The notes: a model not told the origin generated them from the letters alone. 16,504 bases of DNA from UBA1479 sp963972065 (GCA_963972065.1 CAXAVJ010000081.1:1-16504), one strand, 5' to 3'; shown: positions 7,123 through 12,887, numbered from the stretch's first letter. Made by a program: numbers and translations.

Positions 7123-7136
7123 TTGAGCTAGGTCAA
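7123..7136. promoter_or_regulatory. FNR/FixK-type box
   Basis: TTGA-GCTAGG-TCAA fits the alphaproteobacterial FNR/FixK pattern TTGA-N6-TCAA exactly, with a palindromic CTAG core. It lies between the divergent dksA-like gene and the QueD pair. Its distance to the dksA-like -10 element suits class II activation, and no matching -10 is seen on the QueD side. Regulator identity is inferred from the pattern only. Confidence 0.5.
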
Positions 7137-7232
7137 TTATCTGGGGGCGGAACGGCGGCGGCGCAACCGGCCGGCATCTTCGGCCCTGCTTCGGGCTTTT
7201 CTCGCCCGGCGGAATGCTCTAGGAAACCGGCC

Positions 7233-7601
7233 ATGGAACGGTTCATGGATTTCACCTTCGTCGCGGCCCAGCGTCTGACCGGCGTGGGCGCCGATCACCC
7301 GGCAGCGGCCCTGCACGGCCATACCTTCAACGGTACCCTGCGGCTGCGCGGCACGCCTGATGCGGCGACGGGCTGGGTAATCGACCCGGCGGACCTGAAG
7401 CGGGAAATCGACGCCGTTCTGGCCGATGTCGACCACCAATACCTGAACGAGCTGCCCGGTTTGGAAAACCCCTCGACGGAACGCCTCTGCGGCTATCTGC
7501 GTGACCGTCTGGCCCAGCGCTTGTCCGCCGCCGGCGCCGTCGCGGTCGAGCTTTGGGAAAATCCGGCCGTCGGCTGCATCACGGAAGGACACCCCGCATG
7601 A
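7233..7601 (+). CDS. QueD/PTPS-family protein lacking the catalytic cysteine
   Basis: 6-pyruvoyltetrahydropterin synthase fold, close to QueD (6-carboxytetrahydropterin synthase); 122 residues, E. coli QueD about 120. Retained features: FTFVAAQRL at the N-terminus, LHGHTF with the second and third zinc histidines, DHQYLNELPGLENPS, and the late glutamate in ELWENPAVGC. Altered features: the first zinc ligand, His in AAHRL of E. coli QueD, is Gln here, and the catalytic Cys four residues before LHGH is Ala (HPAAALHGH). On these grounds it is unlikely to act alone as normal QueD. The start is the ATG at 7233, with AGGA 8 bases upstream; an alternative is 7245. The stop overlaps the start of the next QueD-family gene (ATGA), so the two are translationally coupled and may form a mixed complex. 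It could also be a regulatory or repurposed paralog. The family call is firm; the activity is not. Confidence 0.85.
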   Translation: MERFMDFTFVAAQRLTGVGADHPAAALHGHTFNGTLRLRGTPDAATGWVIDPADLKREIDAVLADVDHQYLNELPGLENPSTERLCGYLRDRLAQRLSAAGAVAVELWENPAVGCITEGHPA

Positions 7602-7972
7602 CCGCCCCCGGCACGATGACCGTCTACCACGGCTTTTCCTTTGAAAGTGCGCGCCGCCTGCCGCGCCTGCCGGACAGCCACATCTGCTCCCGCCTGCACG
7701 GCAACACCTTCCTGCTGCGTGTCGCCGTGACCGGCCCGGTCCGCGAATCGGAAGGCTGGGTCATCGATTTCGCCGAGGTCGCGGCCCGGGTCGAGCCCGT
7801 TCTGGCGGAAATCGACCACCACTATCTGAACGAGGTTCCGGGCCTGGAAAACCCCACGACGGAAAACATCGCCGTCTGGCTATGGGATCGAATTGCGACT
7901 CATCTTCAAGGGCTTAGCGAAATCGAGATCCGCGAAAACGCCACCACCGGCTGCGTCTATCGGGGCGCCTGA
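7598..7972 (+). CDS. queD: 6-carboxytetrahydropterin synthase-like QueD with altered zinc ligands
   Basis: Second of two coupled QueD-family genes; 124 residues. QueD converts dihydroneopterin triphosphate to 6-carboxytetrahydropterin, the substrate of QueE. It resembles E. coli QueD more than its neighbour does: SHICSRLHG keeps the catalytic Cys, EIDHHYLNEVPGLENPT is nearly canonical, and IRENATTGCVYRGA ends like E. coli QueD (CIYRGE). Two of the three zinc histidines are replaced, however: the AAHRL position reads SARRL (His to Arg) and LHGH reads LHGN (His to Asn). I checked these codons (CGC and AAC) directly. The ATG at 7598 overlaps the previous stop by 4 bases with GGAAGG about 9 bases upstream; an internal ATG at 7616 is the alternative. 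With both partners altered, either they work together, or zinc is bound differently, or a canonical QueD exists elsewhere. Confidence 0.88.
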   Translation: MTAPGTMTVYHGFSFESARRLPRLPDSHICSRLHGNTFLLRVAVTGPVRESEGWVIDFAEVAARVEPVLAEIDHHYLNEVPGLENPTTENIAVWLWDRIATHLQGLSEIEIRENATTGCVYRGA

Positions 7973-8134
7973 CCTCGGCCGCCGCCGCCATCATGCCGCC
8001 GACCCACGGCTTTCCCTTGCCCGATTCTTCCCGTTATTACAAAATCTTGGCCAGTGGTCCCGCCTCCGCGCAACATATCGGGGAATACCCCAAATGTGCG
8101 GGCGAAGGCCAATGCGGCAACGAGGAGACGTCCC

Positions 8135-8413
8135 ATGGAATTCCTGATCCTGCAGTCCAAGAAGGACCCGGATTTCTTCATCATCACCGACGCGCGGAAT
8201 CTGGACCGCGCGGTGCAGGAATACCGGGACAATCAGCCCGGTGACGAACTGTCCGCGATTCCCGAAGGGGCCGGCGGTCCGATCCTGTCATCGATCCCCA
8301 ACCTGTCCGTGGTCAAAAGCTTCATCGACCTGATCGGCTACTTCGGCCATGCGGTCGAAGTGCCCATGGAATGGCCGACCCCGGTCAAACGGGACGACGC
8401 GGCGGCGGGCTAG
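8135..8413 (+). CDS. Conserved-looking small protein of unknown function
   Basis: I do not recognise the family. The product is 92 residues, soluble-looking, with no signal peptide or membrane helix. It starts MEFLILQSKKDPDFF, has an acidic middle (QEYRDNQPGDELSAIP), then a hydrophobic segment VVKSFIDLIGYFG near 60-72, and ends in a short charged tail. The start is the ATG at 8135 because GAGGAG lies 7 bases upstream, an excellent site; the longer open frame from 8054 is not needed. It follows the QueD pair on the same strand after 162 bases and has the same high GC as the que genes, so it belongs to the core DNA rather than the AT-rich islet that begins right after it. A weak promoter may lie near 8023-8045. 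Context suggests nothing firm beyond possible co-expression with the que genes. Confidence 0.75.
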   Translation: MEFLILQSKKDPDFFIITDARNLDRAVQEYRDNQPGDELSAIPEGAGGPILSSIPNLSVVKSFIDLIGYFGHAVEVPMEWPTPVKRDDAAAG

Positions 8414-8461
8414 GTGACCATTATCCGGGGGATTGCCTGCGGCACTTCTTCCGAATTCAGT

Positions 8462-8477
8462 CAGTACTTAAATACTG
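8462..8477. promoter_or_regulatory. Palindrome upstream of the islet promoter, possible operator
   Basis: CAGTA-C-TTAA-A-TACTG is a 16-base near-perfect palindrome: 5-base arms, a TTAA core and one mismatched pair. It lies about 38 bases before the -35 element of the islet promoter, in otherwise non-coding DNA. It is a candidate site for a dimeric regulator. No such regulator is encoded in the islet. Confidence 0.4.
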
Positions 8478-8514
8478 TATCAAGGCGTGGATCGCTACGA
8501 GTTCGAAAACGGCA

Positions 8515-8542
8515 TTGTGCCAAATTAATCACTCTCTATAAT
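8515..8542 (+). promoter_or_regulatory. Strong sigma-70 promoter of the AT-rich islet
   Basis: TTGTGC (8515-8520) and a perfect TATAAT (8537-8542) are 16 bases apart. The predicted start is near 8549, giving a leader of about 39 bases before the ATG at 8588. This is the best consensus promoter in the window and points to constitutive or repressor-controlled expression of the islet. Confidence 0.65.
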
Positions 8543-8587
8543 GGTGTGTTATAAGAATTAAAATGCCAAAATAGTTGAGTAGATGCC

Positions 8588-9169
8588 ATGGCTCAAATCA
8601 CAAATTCTGATGATGTATACAAGGAATTAGTTGAGGATTCTCAAGAGGCTTGGCTCTACGGGCTTGTTGCGTTCGCAATCTTCGAAGAGCAACGAATTGA
8701 ATGGCTGAAACACGTCGAAGAAACGACAGGGCAAGTTCCTACCAGTGAAGAGATTGAAAACTGGTACCGGCAAAAACCGCCAGGTACGATTTTGCGTGTA
8801 AAAGGGGACGCTGAAGCTGCACTAGCAGCGTTTATTAACGAATCAGTTGAAGAGGCGGTCAAGGCAGAACAAGAAAAGATATTGGAAAGCGCCATACTCT
8901 CTGAAGTTCGACTCGCCCGCAGATTTTGGCCGCAATTTGGCATAAACGTGGCTGGTGGGTTGGTCGGTGCTATCGTGTTTTCTGCCATTCTGGTAATATT
9001 GGCGACGACTTTGGTTGCGAATGTTTCGCCTATGGGTATCTACAAATTGTACCAAGGCCAAGTTAGCCAGGAGAGTAAAAGTGGCAAAGAGAACAGCCAA
9101 TCGCGAAGTGACGAGCAAGCGGGCGGCGTCAGCGGCATCAAAGGTGCTTCGGGATCCGAGAAGCAGTAA
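8588..9169 (+). CDS. One-span membrane protein of unknown function (AT-rich islet)
   Basis: The product is 193 residues. A hydrophilic N-terminal domain (about 1-115) starts near DSQEAWLYGLVAFAIFEEQ and includes TSEEIENWYRQKPPG at 52-66 and an acidic helix EEAVKAEQEKI near 88-98. A membrane helix follows at about 119-144, after RRFWPQFGIN, and then a low-complexity Ser/Lys/Gly/Glu tail (about 158-193). There is no signal peptide, so the N-terminal domain is probably cytosolic and tail-anchored. I believe similar proteins recur as unnamed hypothetical proteins but cannot name a family. The ATG at 8588 has only a weak ribosome site, yet a consensus promoter lies 45 bases upstream. The last 89 bases overlap the next gene in another frame, so the tail may be under dual coding constraint or the original stop may have been lost. 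Codon use differs markedly from the que genes. Confidence 0.75.
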   Translation: MAQITNSDDVYKELVEDSQEAWLYGLVAFAIFEEQRIEWLKHVEETTGQVPTSEEIENWYRQKPPGTILRVKGDAEAALAAFINESVEEAVKAEQEKILESAILSEVRLARRFWPQFGINVAGGLVGAIVFSAILVILATTLVANVSPMGIYKLYQGQVSQESKSGKENSQSRSDEQAGGVSGIKGASGSEKQ

Positions 9170-9239
9170 AGCTGCTAAGACTGCCGCCGGATCTGCACTT
9201 ACACAACGCCCAAATCGGTCCCCGTCAAAAGGGAAATAA
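9081..9239 (+). CDS. Small Lys/Ala/Ser-rich protein overlapping the upstream gene
   Basis: 52 residues, very basic. The start is the GTG at 9081, with AGGAG at 9069-9073, 7 bases upstream, which is close to ideal. The open frame extends upstream to 9015, but that part is the coding frame of the neighbour read out of phase. The pattern TSKRAASAASKVL then RDPRSSKAAKTAAGSALTQR looks like a small family of unnamed bacterial proteins in which a segment of the type SK-AAS-ASK-LRDP and KSAAGSALSQ recurs; this recognition comes from memory and is moderate. No membrane helix; possibly nucleic-acid binding from its charge, but that is inference. It overlaps the membrane-protein gene by 89 bases in a different frame and is probably translated from the same message. 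It ends just before the convergent queF. Confidence 0.65.
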   Translation: MAKRTANREVTSKRAASAASKVLRDPRSSKAAKTAAGSALTQRPNRSPSKGK

Positions 9240-9282
9240 CCTTCGAATTTATATTAGTGCTCGATGACGGTAAGGGGTGGCT

Positions 9283-9747
9283 CTAGCCGCGCCCCTTGTA
9301 CGACGCGACACCCTGATCCGGAATCCACAGGCCCTTGGGCGGCGCGCCCGTCTGGTGGAACACGTCGATGGGGATGCCGCCGCGGGGATACCAATAGCCG
9401 CCGATGCGCAGCCACTTGGGCGCCGCCGCCTTCTTGATCTTGGCGGCGATATCCAGGGTGCATTTCTCGTGGAAACCGGCGTGGTTGCGGAAGCTGGCGA
9501 GGTAGAGCTTCAGCGACTTGCTTTCGACGATCTTCCGCCCCGGCACGTAGTCGATCACCAGATGCGCGAAATCGGGCTGTCCGGTCACGGGGCAGAGCGA
9601 GGTGAATTCCGGGCAGGTGAAGCGGATCAGATAGGGCGTCCCGAGATGCGGGTTGCCAGCGCATTCAAGGGACGCCGCGTCCGGGCTGTCCGGGATCGCC
9701 GATTGGGCGCCCAGTTGGGTCAGGTTTTTTTCCGTCGTCTTCGCCAT
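9283..9747 (-). CDS. queF: NADPH-dependent 7-cyano-7-deazaguanine reductase QueF
   Basis: Reduces preQ0 to preQ1, a rare nitrile-to-amine reduction, before insertion into tRNA by Tgt; cytosolic. The product is 154 residues, the short single-domain (unimodular) type. Catalytic Cys52 lies in FTSLCPVTGQPDFAH, with Asp59 following. The family signature ESKSLKLY is at 75-82. His93 and Glu94 in the segment GFHEKC match the substrate-binding glutamate region. The start is the ATG at 9747, only 2 bases after the tgt stop, so tgt and queF form one operon and are almost certainly co-translated. The 3' end faces the AT-rich islet. An imperfect hairpin overlaps the stop codon (9272-9297) but has no T run on this strand, so I do not call a terminator. 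Confidence 0.96.
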   Translation of the reverse strand: MAKTTEKNLTQLGAQSAIPDSPDAASLECAGNPHLGTPYLIRFTCPEFTSLCPVTGQPDFAHLVIDYVPGRKIVESKSLKLYLASFRNHAGFHEKCTLDIAAKIKKAAAPKWLRIGGYWYPRGGIPIDVFHQTGAPPKGLWIPDQGVASYKGRG

Positions 9748-9749
9748 GG

Positions 9750-10889
9750 CTATTCGCCCTCAATCGCGGGAATGTCGCCCGCGGCCTCGCCGTCTTCGAA
9801 CGCCTGCTTGAAGGCCGCGAAGGTGCCGCCTTCGATGGCCCGGCGCATGCCCGCCATCAGTTCCTGATAGTAGTGCAGATTATGCCAAGTCAGCAGCGTC
9901 AGCCCCAGGATTTCCTTGGCCTGGGCCAGATGGTGGAGATAGGCCCGGGAATAGTTGGCGCAGGCATAACATGAACAGTCCGGATCGAGGGGCCGGGGGT
10001 CGTCCTTGTGCCGGGCGTTGCGGATGTTCACCTGACCGCGCCGGGTGAAGGCCTGGTCGGTGCGGCCGGACCGCGTCGGCAGCACGCAGTCGAACATGTC
10101 GACCCCGCGCTCGACCGCGCCCACCAGGTCCGACGGCTTGCCGACACCCATGAGATAGCGGGGCTTGTCTTCCGGCAGGTGCGGGGTGGTGACGTCCAGG
10201 GTCTGGAACATCAGGTCCTGGCCCTCGCCCACGGCAAGGCCGCCGATGGCGTAGCCGTCGAAGCCGATGGCGGTCAGCGCCTTGGCGGATTCCGCGCGCA
10301 GGTTGGGATAGACGCCGCCCTGGACGATGCCGAACAGGCCGTAGCCGGGCCGTTTCTCGAAGGCGTTCTTGCAGCGTGCCGCCCAGCGCATGGACAGTTC
10401 CATGGACACGCGGGCCGCGGCCTCGTCCACGCCGAAGGGCGTGCATTCGTCCAGCACCATGGTGATGTCGGCGTCCAGGTCGTTCTGGATCGCCATGGCG
10501 CTTTCGGGGGTCAACTCGTGCTTCGCCCCGTCGATGTGGGAGCGGAAGGTCACGCCCTGTTCCGTCAACTTGCGCAGGTCCTTCAGGGACCACACCTGGA
10601 AGCCCCCAGAGTCTGTGAGGATCGGCCCGGGCCAATTCATGAATTTGTGCAGGCCGCCCAGGCGTTTGATGCGCGCCGATCCCGGGCGCAGCATCAGGTG
10701 ATAGGTGTTGCCGAGCACGCATTGCGCGCCCGTTTCGGCCACGGCCTCGGGCGTCATGGCCTTCACGGTCGCGGCCGTGCCGACAGGCATGAAGGCCGGG
10801 GTTTCCATCGGGCCGTGCGCGGTGTCCAGCCGGCCGCGGCGGGCCCGGCCGTCGGTCGCGCTGACGGTGAACTGCATCTTTTTCATCAT
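9750..10889 (-). CDS. tgt: Queuine/preQ1 tRNA-guanine transglycosylase Tgt
   Basis: Exchanges guanine 34 of tRNAs with GUN anticodons for preQ1; cytosolic. The product is 379 residues from the ATG at 10889 (E. coli 375). Motifs: DGRARRGRL at the N-terminus, the LTDSGGFQV block with general acid/base Asp93, the nucleophile Asp267 in MFDCVLPTR, and the zinc site Cys305, Cys307, Cys310 (CSCYAC) with His336. Possible starts are the ATGs at 10889, 10886 and 10877; none has a clear Shine-Dalgarno. Family alignment begins at about MQFTVSATDG, so 10877 is possible too. The open frame reaches 10925, but that part lies in a hairpin region. It is followed 2 bases later by queF. It is unusual here in being separated from queA by two chemotaxis-related genes on the same strand. 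Confidence 0.96.
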   Translation of the reverse strand: MMKKMQFTVSATDGRARRGRLDTAHGPMETPAFMPVGTAATVKAMTPEAVAETGAQCVLGNTYHLMLRPGSARIKRLGGLHKFMNWPGPILTDSGGFQVWSLKDLRKLTEQGVTFRSHIDGAKHELTPESAMAIQNDLDADITMVLDECTPFGVDEAAARVSMELSMRWAARCKNAFEKRPGYGLFGIVQGGVYPNLRAESAKALTAIGFDGYAIGGLAVGEGQDLMFQTLDVTTPHLPEDKPRYLMGVGKPSDLVGAVERGVDMFDCVLPTRSGRTDQAFTRRGQVNIRNARHKDDPRPLDPDCSCYACANYSRAYLHHLAQAKEILGLTLLTWHNLHYYQELMAGMRRAIEGGTFAAFKQAFEDGEAAGDIPAIEGE

Positions 10890-10926
10890 GGCGCGGACTA
10901 TGATGGGACCGCCGTCCACAGGCAAG

Positions 10927-10962
10927 CGCCCATCCGCCTCTTTTTATCAGGGCGGATGGGCG
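10927..10962 (-). terminator. Long perfect hairpin between the chemoreceptor gene and tgt
   Basis: CGCCCATCCGCC (10927-10938) and GGCGGATGGGCG (10951-10962) form a perfect 12-base stem around a 12-base loop that holds a run of five T on the plus strand. Four further pairs (GGCA/TGCC) can extend it past a bulge. It starts 26 bases after the chemoreceptor stop and ends 37 bases before the tgt start, reading on the minus strand. There is no T run after the stem in either direction, so it could be a terminator, an attenuator for tgt-queF, or a transcript-processing site. Confidence 0.5.
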
Positions 10963-10988
10963 TGCCGTGGGCCCCTCAAGAATGCGGA

Positions 10989-12446
10989 TCAGGCGGCGCG
11001 CAGGTCCTGCAACATGCCGTCAATGGCCTGTTTCAAGCTATCGGCCTGGGCCGACAGACTTGCGGCGGCGGTCGAAACCTCACTGGCGGCACCGCCGGTG
11101 TTTTCCGAGGCGCTGCGCACGGAGGCGATGTTGGCCTGGACCTTGTCCGTATGGACGGCGGCGTCCTGGCTGGAGCGTGCGATTTCCTGGGTCGCGGCCG
11201 ATTGTTCCTCGACGGCGGCGGCGATGGCTTCGCTGACCGCGTTGATTTCGTCGATGGTCGCGGAAATGCCCTGAATTTCGCGCGCCGCGTCTTCCGACAC
11301 GTCCCGCATGGTGGCGATTTCCCCGGCGATTTCCTGGGTTGCCTTGGCGGTCTGGTTGGCCAGATTTTTGACCTCCGACGCGACCACGGCAAAGCCCTTG
11401 CCGGCTTCGCCGGCGCGGGCGGCCTCGATCGTGGCATTGAGGGCCAGCAGATTGGTTTGTTCGGCAATGTCGTTGATCATCTCCATGACGTTGCCGATCT
11501 TGGCGGCGGCGTCTTTCAGGCGGACCATGGTTTGATCCGTTTCGCGCGCCTTCTTTGATGCTTCCTGCGCGACGTCATGGGCGCGGCCGACCTGGGCCGA
11601 GACCTCGGCCATGCTGGCGGTCATCTGTTCGGTGGCACTGGCCACGGTCTGCACGTTGCCGGTCGCCTGATCGATGGCCGCGGCCGTATCCGTTGAATGG
11701 GCAAGTGCCTGAGCCGCCAGATCGGACAGGTTCTTCGACACGTCCGACATACCGCGCGCATGGTCGTTGACGTTGACCATGATGGGGCCGACCTGGTGTT
11801 CGAAGCGGGCGGCCATGTCGAGCAGCAGCTTGCGGCGCTCTTCCTGGCCCTCGTGTTCCAGACGTTCGCGTTCCAGACTCAACCGTTCGACCTCGGCCTT
11901 GGCCTCCTCGGCGGCGTCGACCGCTTCGGCGCTATGACGGAAGCCGGCAACCAGGCGATAGGTCAGCCACATCAGGACGATGGTTTCGACCACGACGATG
12001 ACGGCGTGCAGAACGACCCGAAAAAAGTCGGCCCCATCGGGGAAGATGGCATAGGGCAGGGTGAAGTTGAGCACCAGATGGTGCACCGCGACCGTCGCTG
12101 CAGCAACCAGCACGGTCTGCCAGCAGCAGAACGCCGCGACCATCGCCAGCACGGCGAAGAAATACATATGTACATCGATCTGCCAGGCATGACCCGCGAA
12201 CAGGTACAACAGGGCGCCGACGTTGATCATGGCGCCGGCGGCGATCAGGAACCGGCTTGCGGCGGCGGTCGGCCGGGTGCGCCAGGCGACCGTCGATGCT
12301 ACGGCGACGGTGGCGATGATGCCGGCCCCCGTGACAATGTCGCCCTGCGTCAGCCAAAACGCGAGACCGGCGAGCGGCAGATGCGCCCAGGCGAACAGGA
12401 CGAAAAATCGGATTGAGTTGATGCGGAGCTCGTTAAGGGCATCCAT
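10989..12446 (-). CDS. Methyl-accepting chemotaxis protein with a multi-span membrane sensor region
   Basis: The product is 485 residues. The N-terminal about 165 residues hold roughly six membrane helices (near 13-33, 38-56, 64-84, 93-110, 112-127 and 141-165) instead of the usual two helices with a periplasmic domain. A charged coiled coil follows (about 172-208), then a receptor signalling domain whose tip, EQTNLLALNATIEAARAGE, is at 329-347. No HAMP domain or C-terminal CheR-docking pentapeptide is visible. Histidines cluster in or near the membrane part (His86, His93, His122, His123, His147), which could suggest sensing through a bound cofactor or metal, but this is inference. The ATG at 12446 has AAAGGAA about 8 bases upstream. 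It lies 24 bases after the small membrane protein gene, so they form an operon. It would signal through CheA/CheW encoded elsewhere. The stimulus is unknown. Confidence 0.9.
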   Translation of the reverse strand: MDALNELRINSIRFFVLFAWAHLPLAGLAFWLTQGDIVTGAGIIATVAVASTVAWRTRPTAAASRFLIAAGAMINVGALLYLFAGHAWQIDVHMYFFAVLAMVAAFCCWQTVLVAAATVAVHHLVLNFTLPYAIFPDGADFFRVVLHAVIVVVETIVLMWLTYRLVAGFRHSAEAVDAAEEAKAEVERLSLERERLEHEGQEERRKLLLDMAARFEHQVGPIMVNVNDHARGMSDVSKNLSDLAAQALAHSTDTAAAIDQATGNVQTVASATEQMTASMAEVSAQVGRAHDVAQEASKKARETDQTMVRLKDAAAKIGNVMEMINDIAEQTNLLALNATIEAARAGEAGKGFAVVASEVKNLANQTAKATQEIAGEIATMRDVSEDAAREIQGISATIDEINAVSEAIAAAVEEQSAATQEIARSSQDAAVHTDKVQANIASVRSASENTGGAASEVSTAAASLSAQADSLKQAIDGMLQDLRAA

Positions 12447-12470
12447 GATCGGGTTCCTTTGAGTGATCGG

Positions 12471-12788
12471 TCAGTTTGCGGCGGGTCGGGTGAGACAACT
12501 GCCGAGGGCCAGTGGATTGACGGTGAACAACGCGCCCTGACTGCCAAGGCGTGTCAGTGTTTCCGGCGTGTCGAGGGCAACGACAGCGATGAACGGCCAG
12601 GCTCCTTCGCGAACCAGGCGTCCACCCGCGTCGGCGATGCGGGCCAGGATCTCGGTCTCCGTCAGGGACGGCGGAAACACCACCCCGATCTGCGATTGCC
12701 CCGATTGCGGGCGCAGGGCGGCGATGGCCAGCCAAAGAATACAGAAGCCGACGAGCATAGCCGTCGGCAGCAGGTCGCGAATTCGCAT
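12471..12788 (-). CDS. Small membrane-anchored protein of unknown function
   Basis: 105 residues, no family recognised with confidence. An N-terminal hydrophobic segment at about 8-25 (TAMLVGFCILWLAIAAL) serves as signal anchor or signal peptide. A small domain follows (QIGVVFPPSLTETEILARI near 33-51, DAGGRLVREGAWPFIAVVAL near 53-72) and ends with ALFTVNPLALGSC, probably on the periplasmic side. Proteins with this layout (a short alternating strand/helix domain that ends in a hydrophobic NPLA-type motif) appear as hypothetical proteins in alphaproteobacteria as far as I recall. The ATG at 12788 has AGGA about 12 bases upstream, a poor site. It sits 24 bases before the chemoreceptor start in the same direction, and a candidate promoter lies at 12859-12887. 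The tight pairing suggests it modulates or accompanies the receptor, but no direct evidence shows it. Confidence 0.7.
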   Translation of the reverse strand: MRIRDLLPTAMLVGFCILWLAIAALRPQSGQSQIGVVFPPSLTETEILARIADAGGRLVREGAWPFIAVVALDTPETLTRLGSQGALFTVNPLALGSCLTRPAAN

Positions 12789-12804
12789 GGGTCGATGGAT
12801 CCTG

Positions 12805-12819
12805 TGGGGATGTTCCCCA
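12805..12819. promoter_or_regulatory. Inverted repeat in the leader of the chemoreceptor operon
   Basis: TGGGGA-TGT-TCCCCA is a perfect 6-base inverted repeat with a 3-base spacer, 17-31 bases upstream of the ATG at 12788 and downstream of the predicted transcription start. It could be an operator or an RNA hairpin covering the ribosome-binding region (the AGGA is just beside it). Confidence 0.35.
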
Positions 12820-12858
12820 ATTGTTGTTACCGTCTGACCTCAAGAGCAAAGTGAGATA

Positions 12859-12887
12859 AACATAAATTTATTCGAATGTGTACCCAA
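12859..12887 (-). promoter_or_regulatory. Candidate promoter of the chemoreceptor operon
   Basis: On the minus strand TTGGGT (12882-12887) and TATGTT (12859-12864) are 17 bases apart in an AT-rich patch between queA and the small membrane protein gene. The predicted start is near 12852 with a leader of about 64 bases. This suggests the chemoreceptor pair has its own promoter rather than depending on queA. Confidence 0.4.

Larger units (their letters stand above)
8414..9245. other. AT-rich islet, probably horizontally acquired
   Basis: From about 8430 to 9245 base composition falls sharply compared with the GC-rich flanks: there are many A/T third positions, TTA and AGT codons and AT-rich non-coding DNA. 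It contains a palindrome, a consensus promoter, a membrane protein gene and a small overlapping gene. It sits between the unknown 92-residue gene and the end of queF. No transposase, integrase, tRNA or flanking direct repeat was found, so the mode of entry is unknown. Confidence 0.6.

Noticed and set aside
7180..7202. GCCC/GGGC stem followed by TTTT ahead of the QueD pair, possible attenuator
   Set aside because: The stem has only 4-5 pairs, and no preQ1-riboswitch-like pseudoknot could be recognised around it.
6813..7232. N-terminal extension of the first QueD-type gene
   Set aside because: It overlaps the dksA-like gene and its promoter; family similarity and a good ribosome site place the start at 7233.
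8023..8045. Weak promoter (TTGCCC and CAAAAT, about 17 bases apart) for the 92-residue gene
   Set aside because: Poor match to the consensus in both elements; mentioned in the gene entry only.
8414..9245. Insertion sequence or prophage remnant as source of the AT-rich islet
   Set aside because: No transposase or integrase, terminal inverted repeats, target duplications or tRNA were found at its edges.
9272..9297. Imperfect hairpin (AAGGGG and CCCCTT arms) at the queF stop
   Set aside because: It has an internal mismatch and no T run in the queF direction, and it overlaps coding sequence; too weak to call a terminator.
10008..11558. 516-residue plus-strand open frame
   Set aside because: It is antisense to tgt and the chemoreceptor gene, both of which are certain, and has shadow-like composition.
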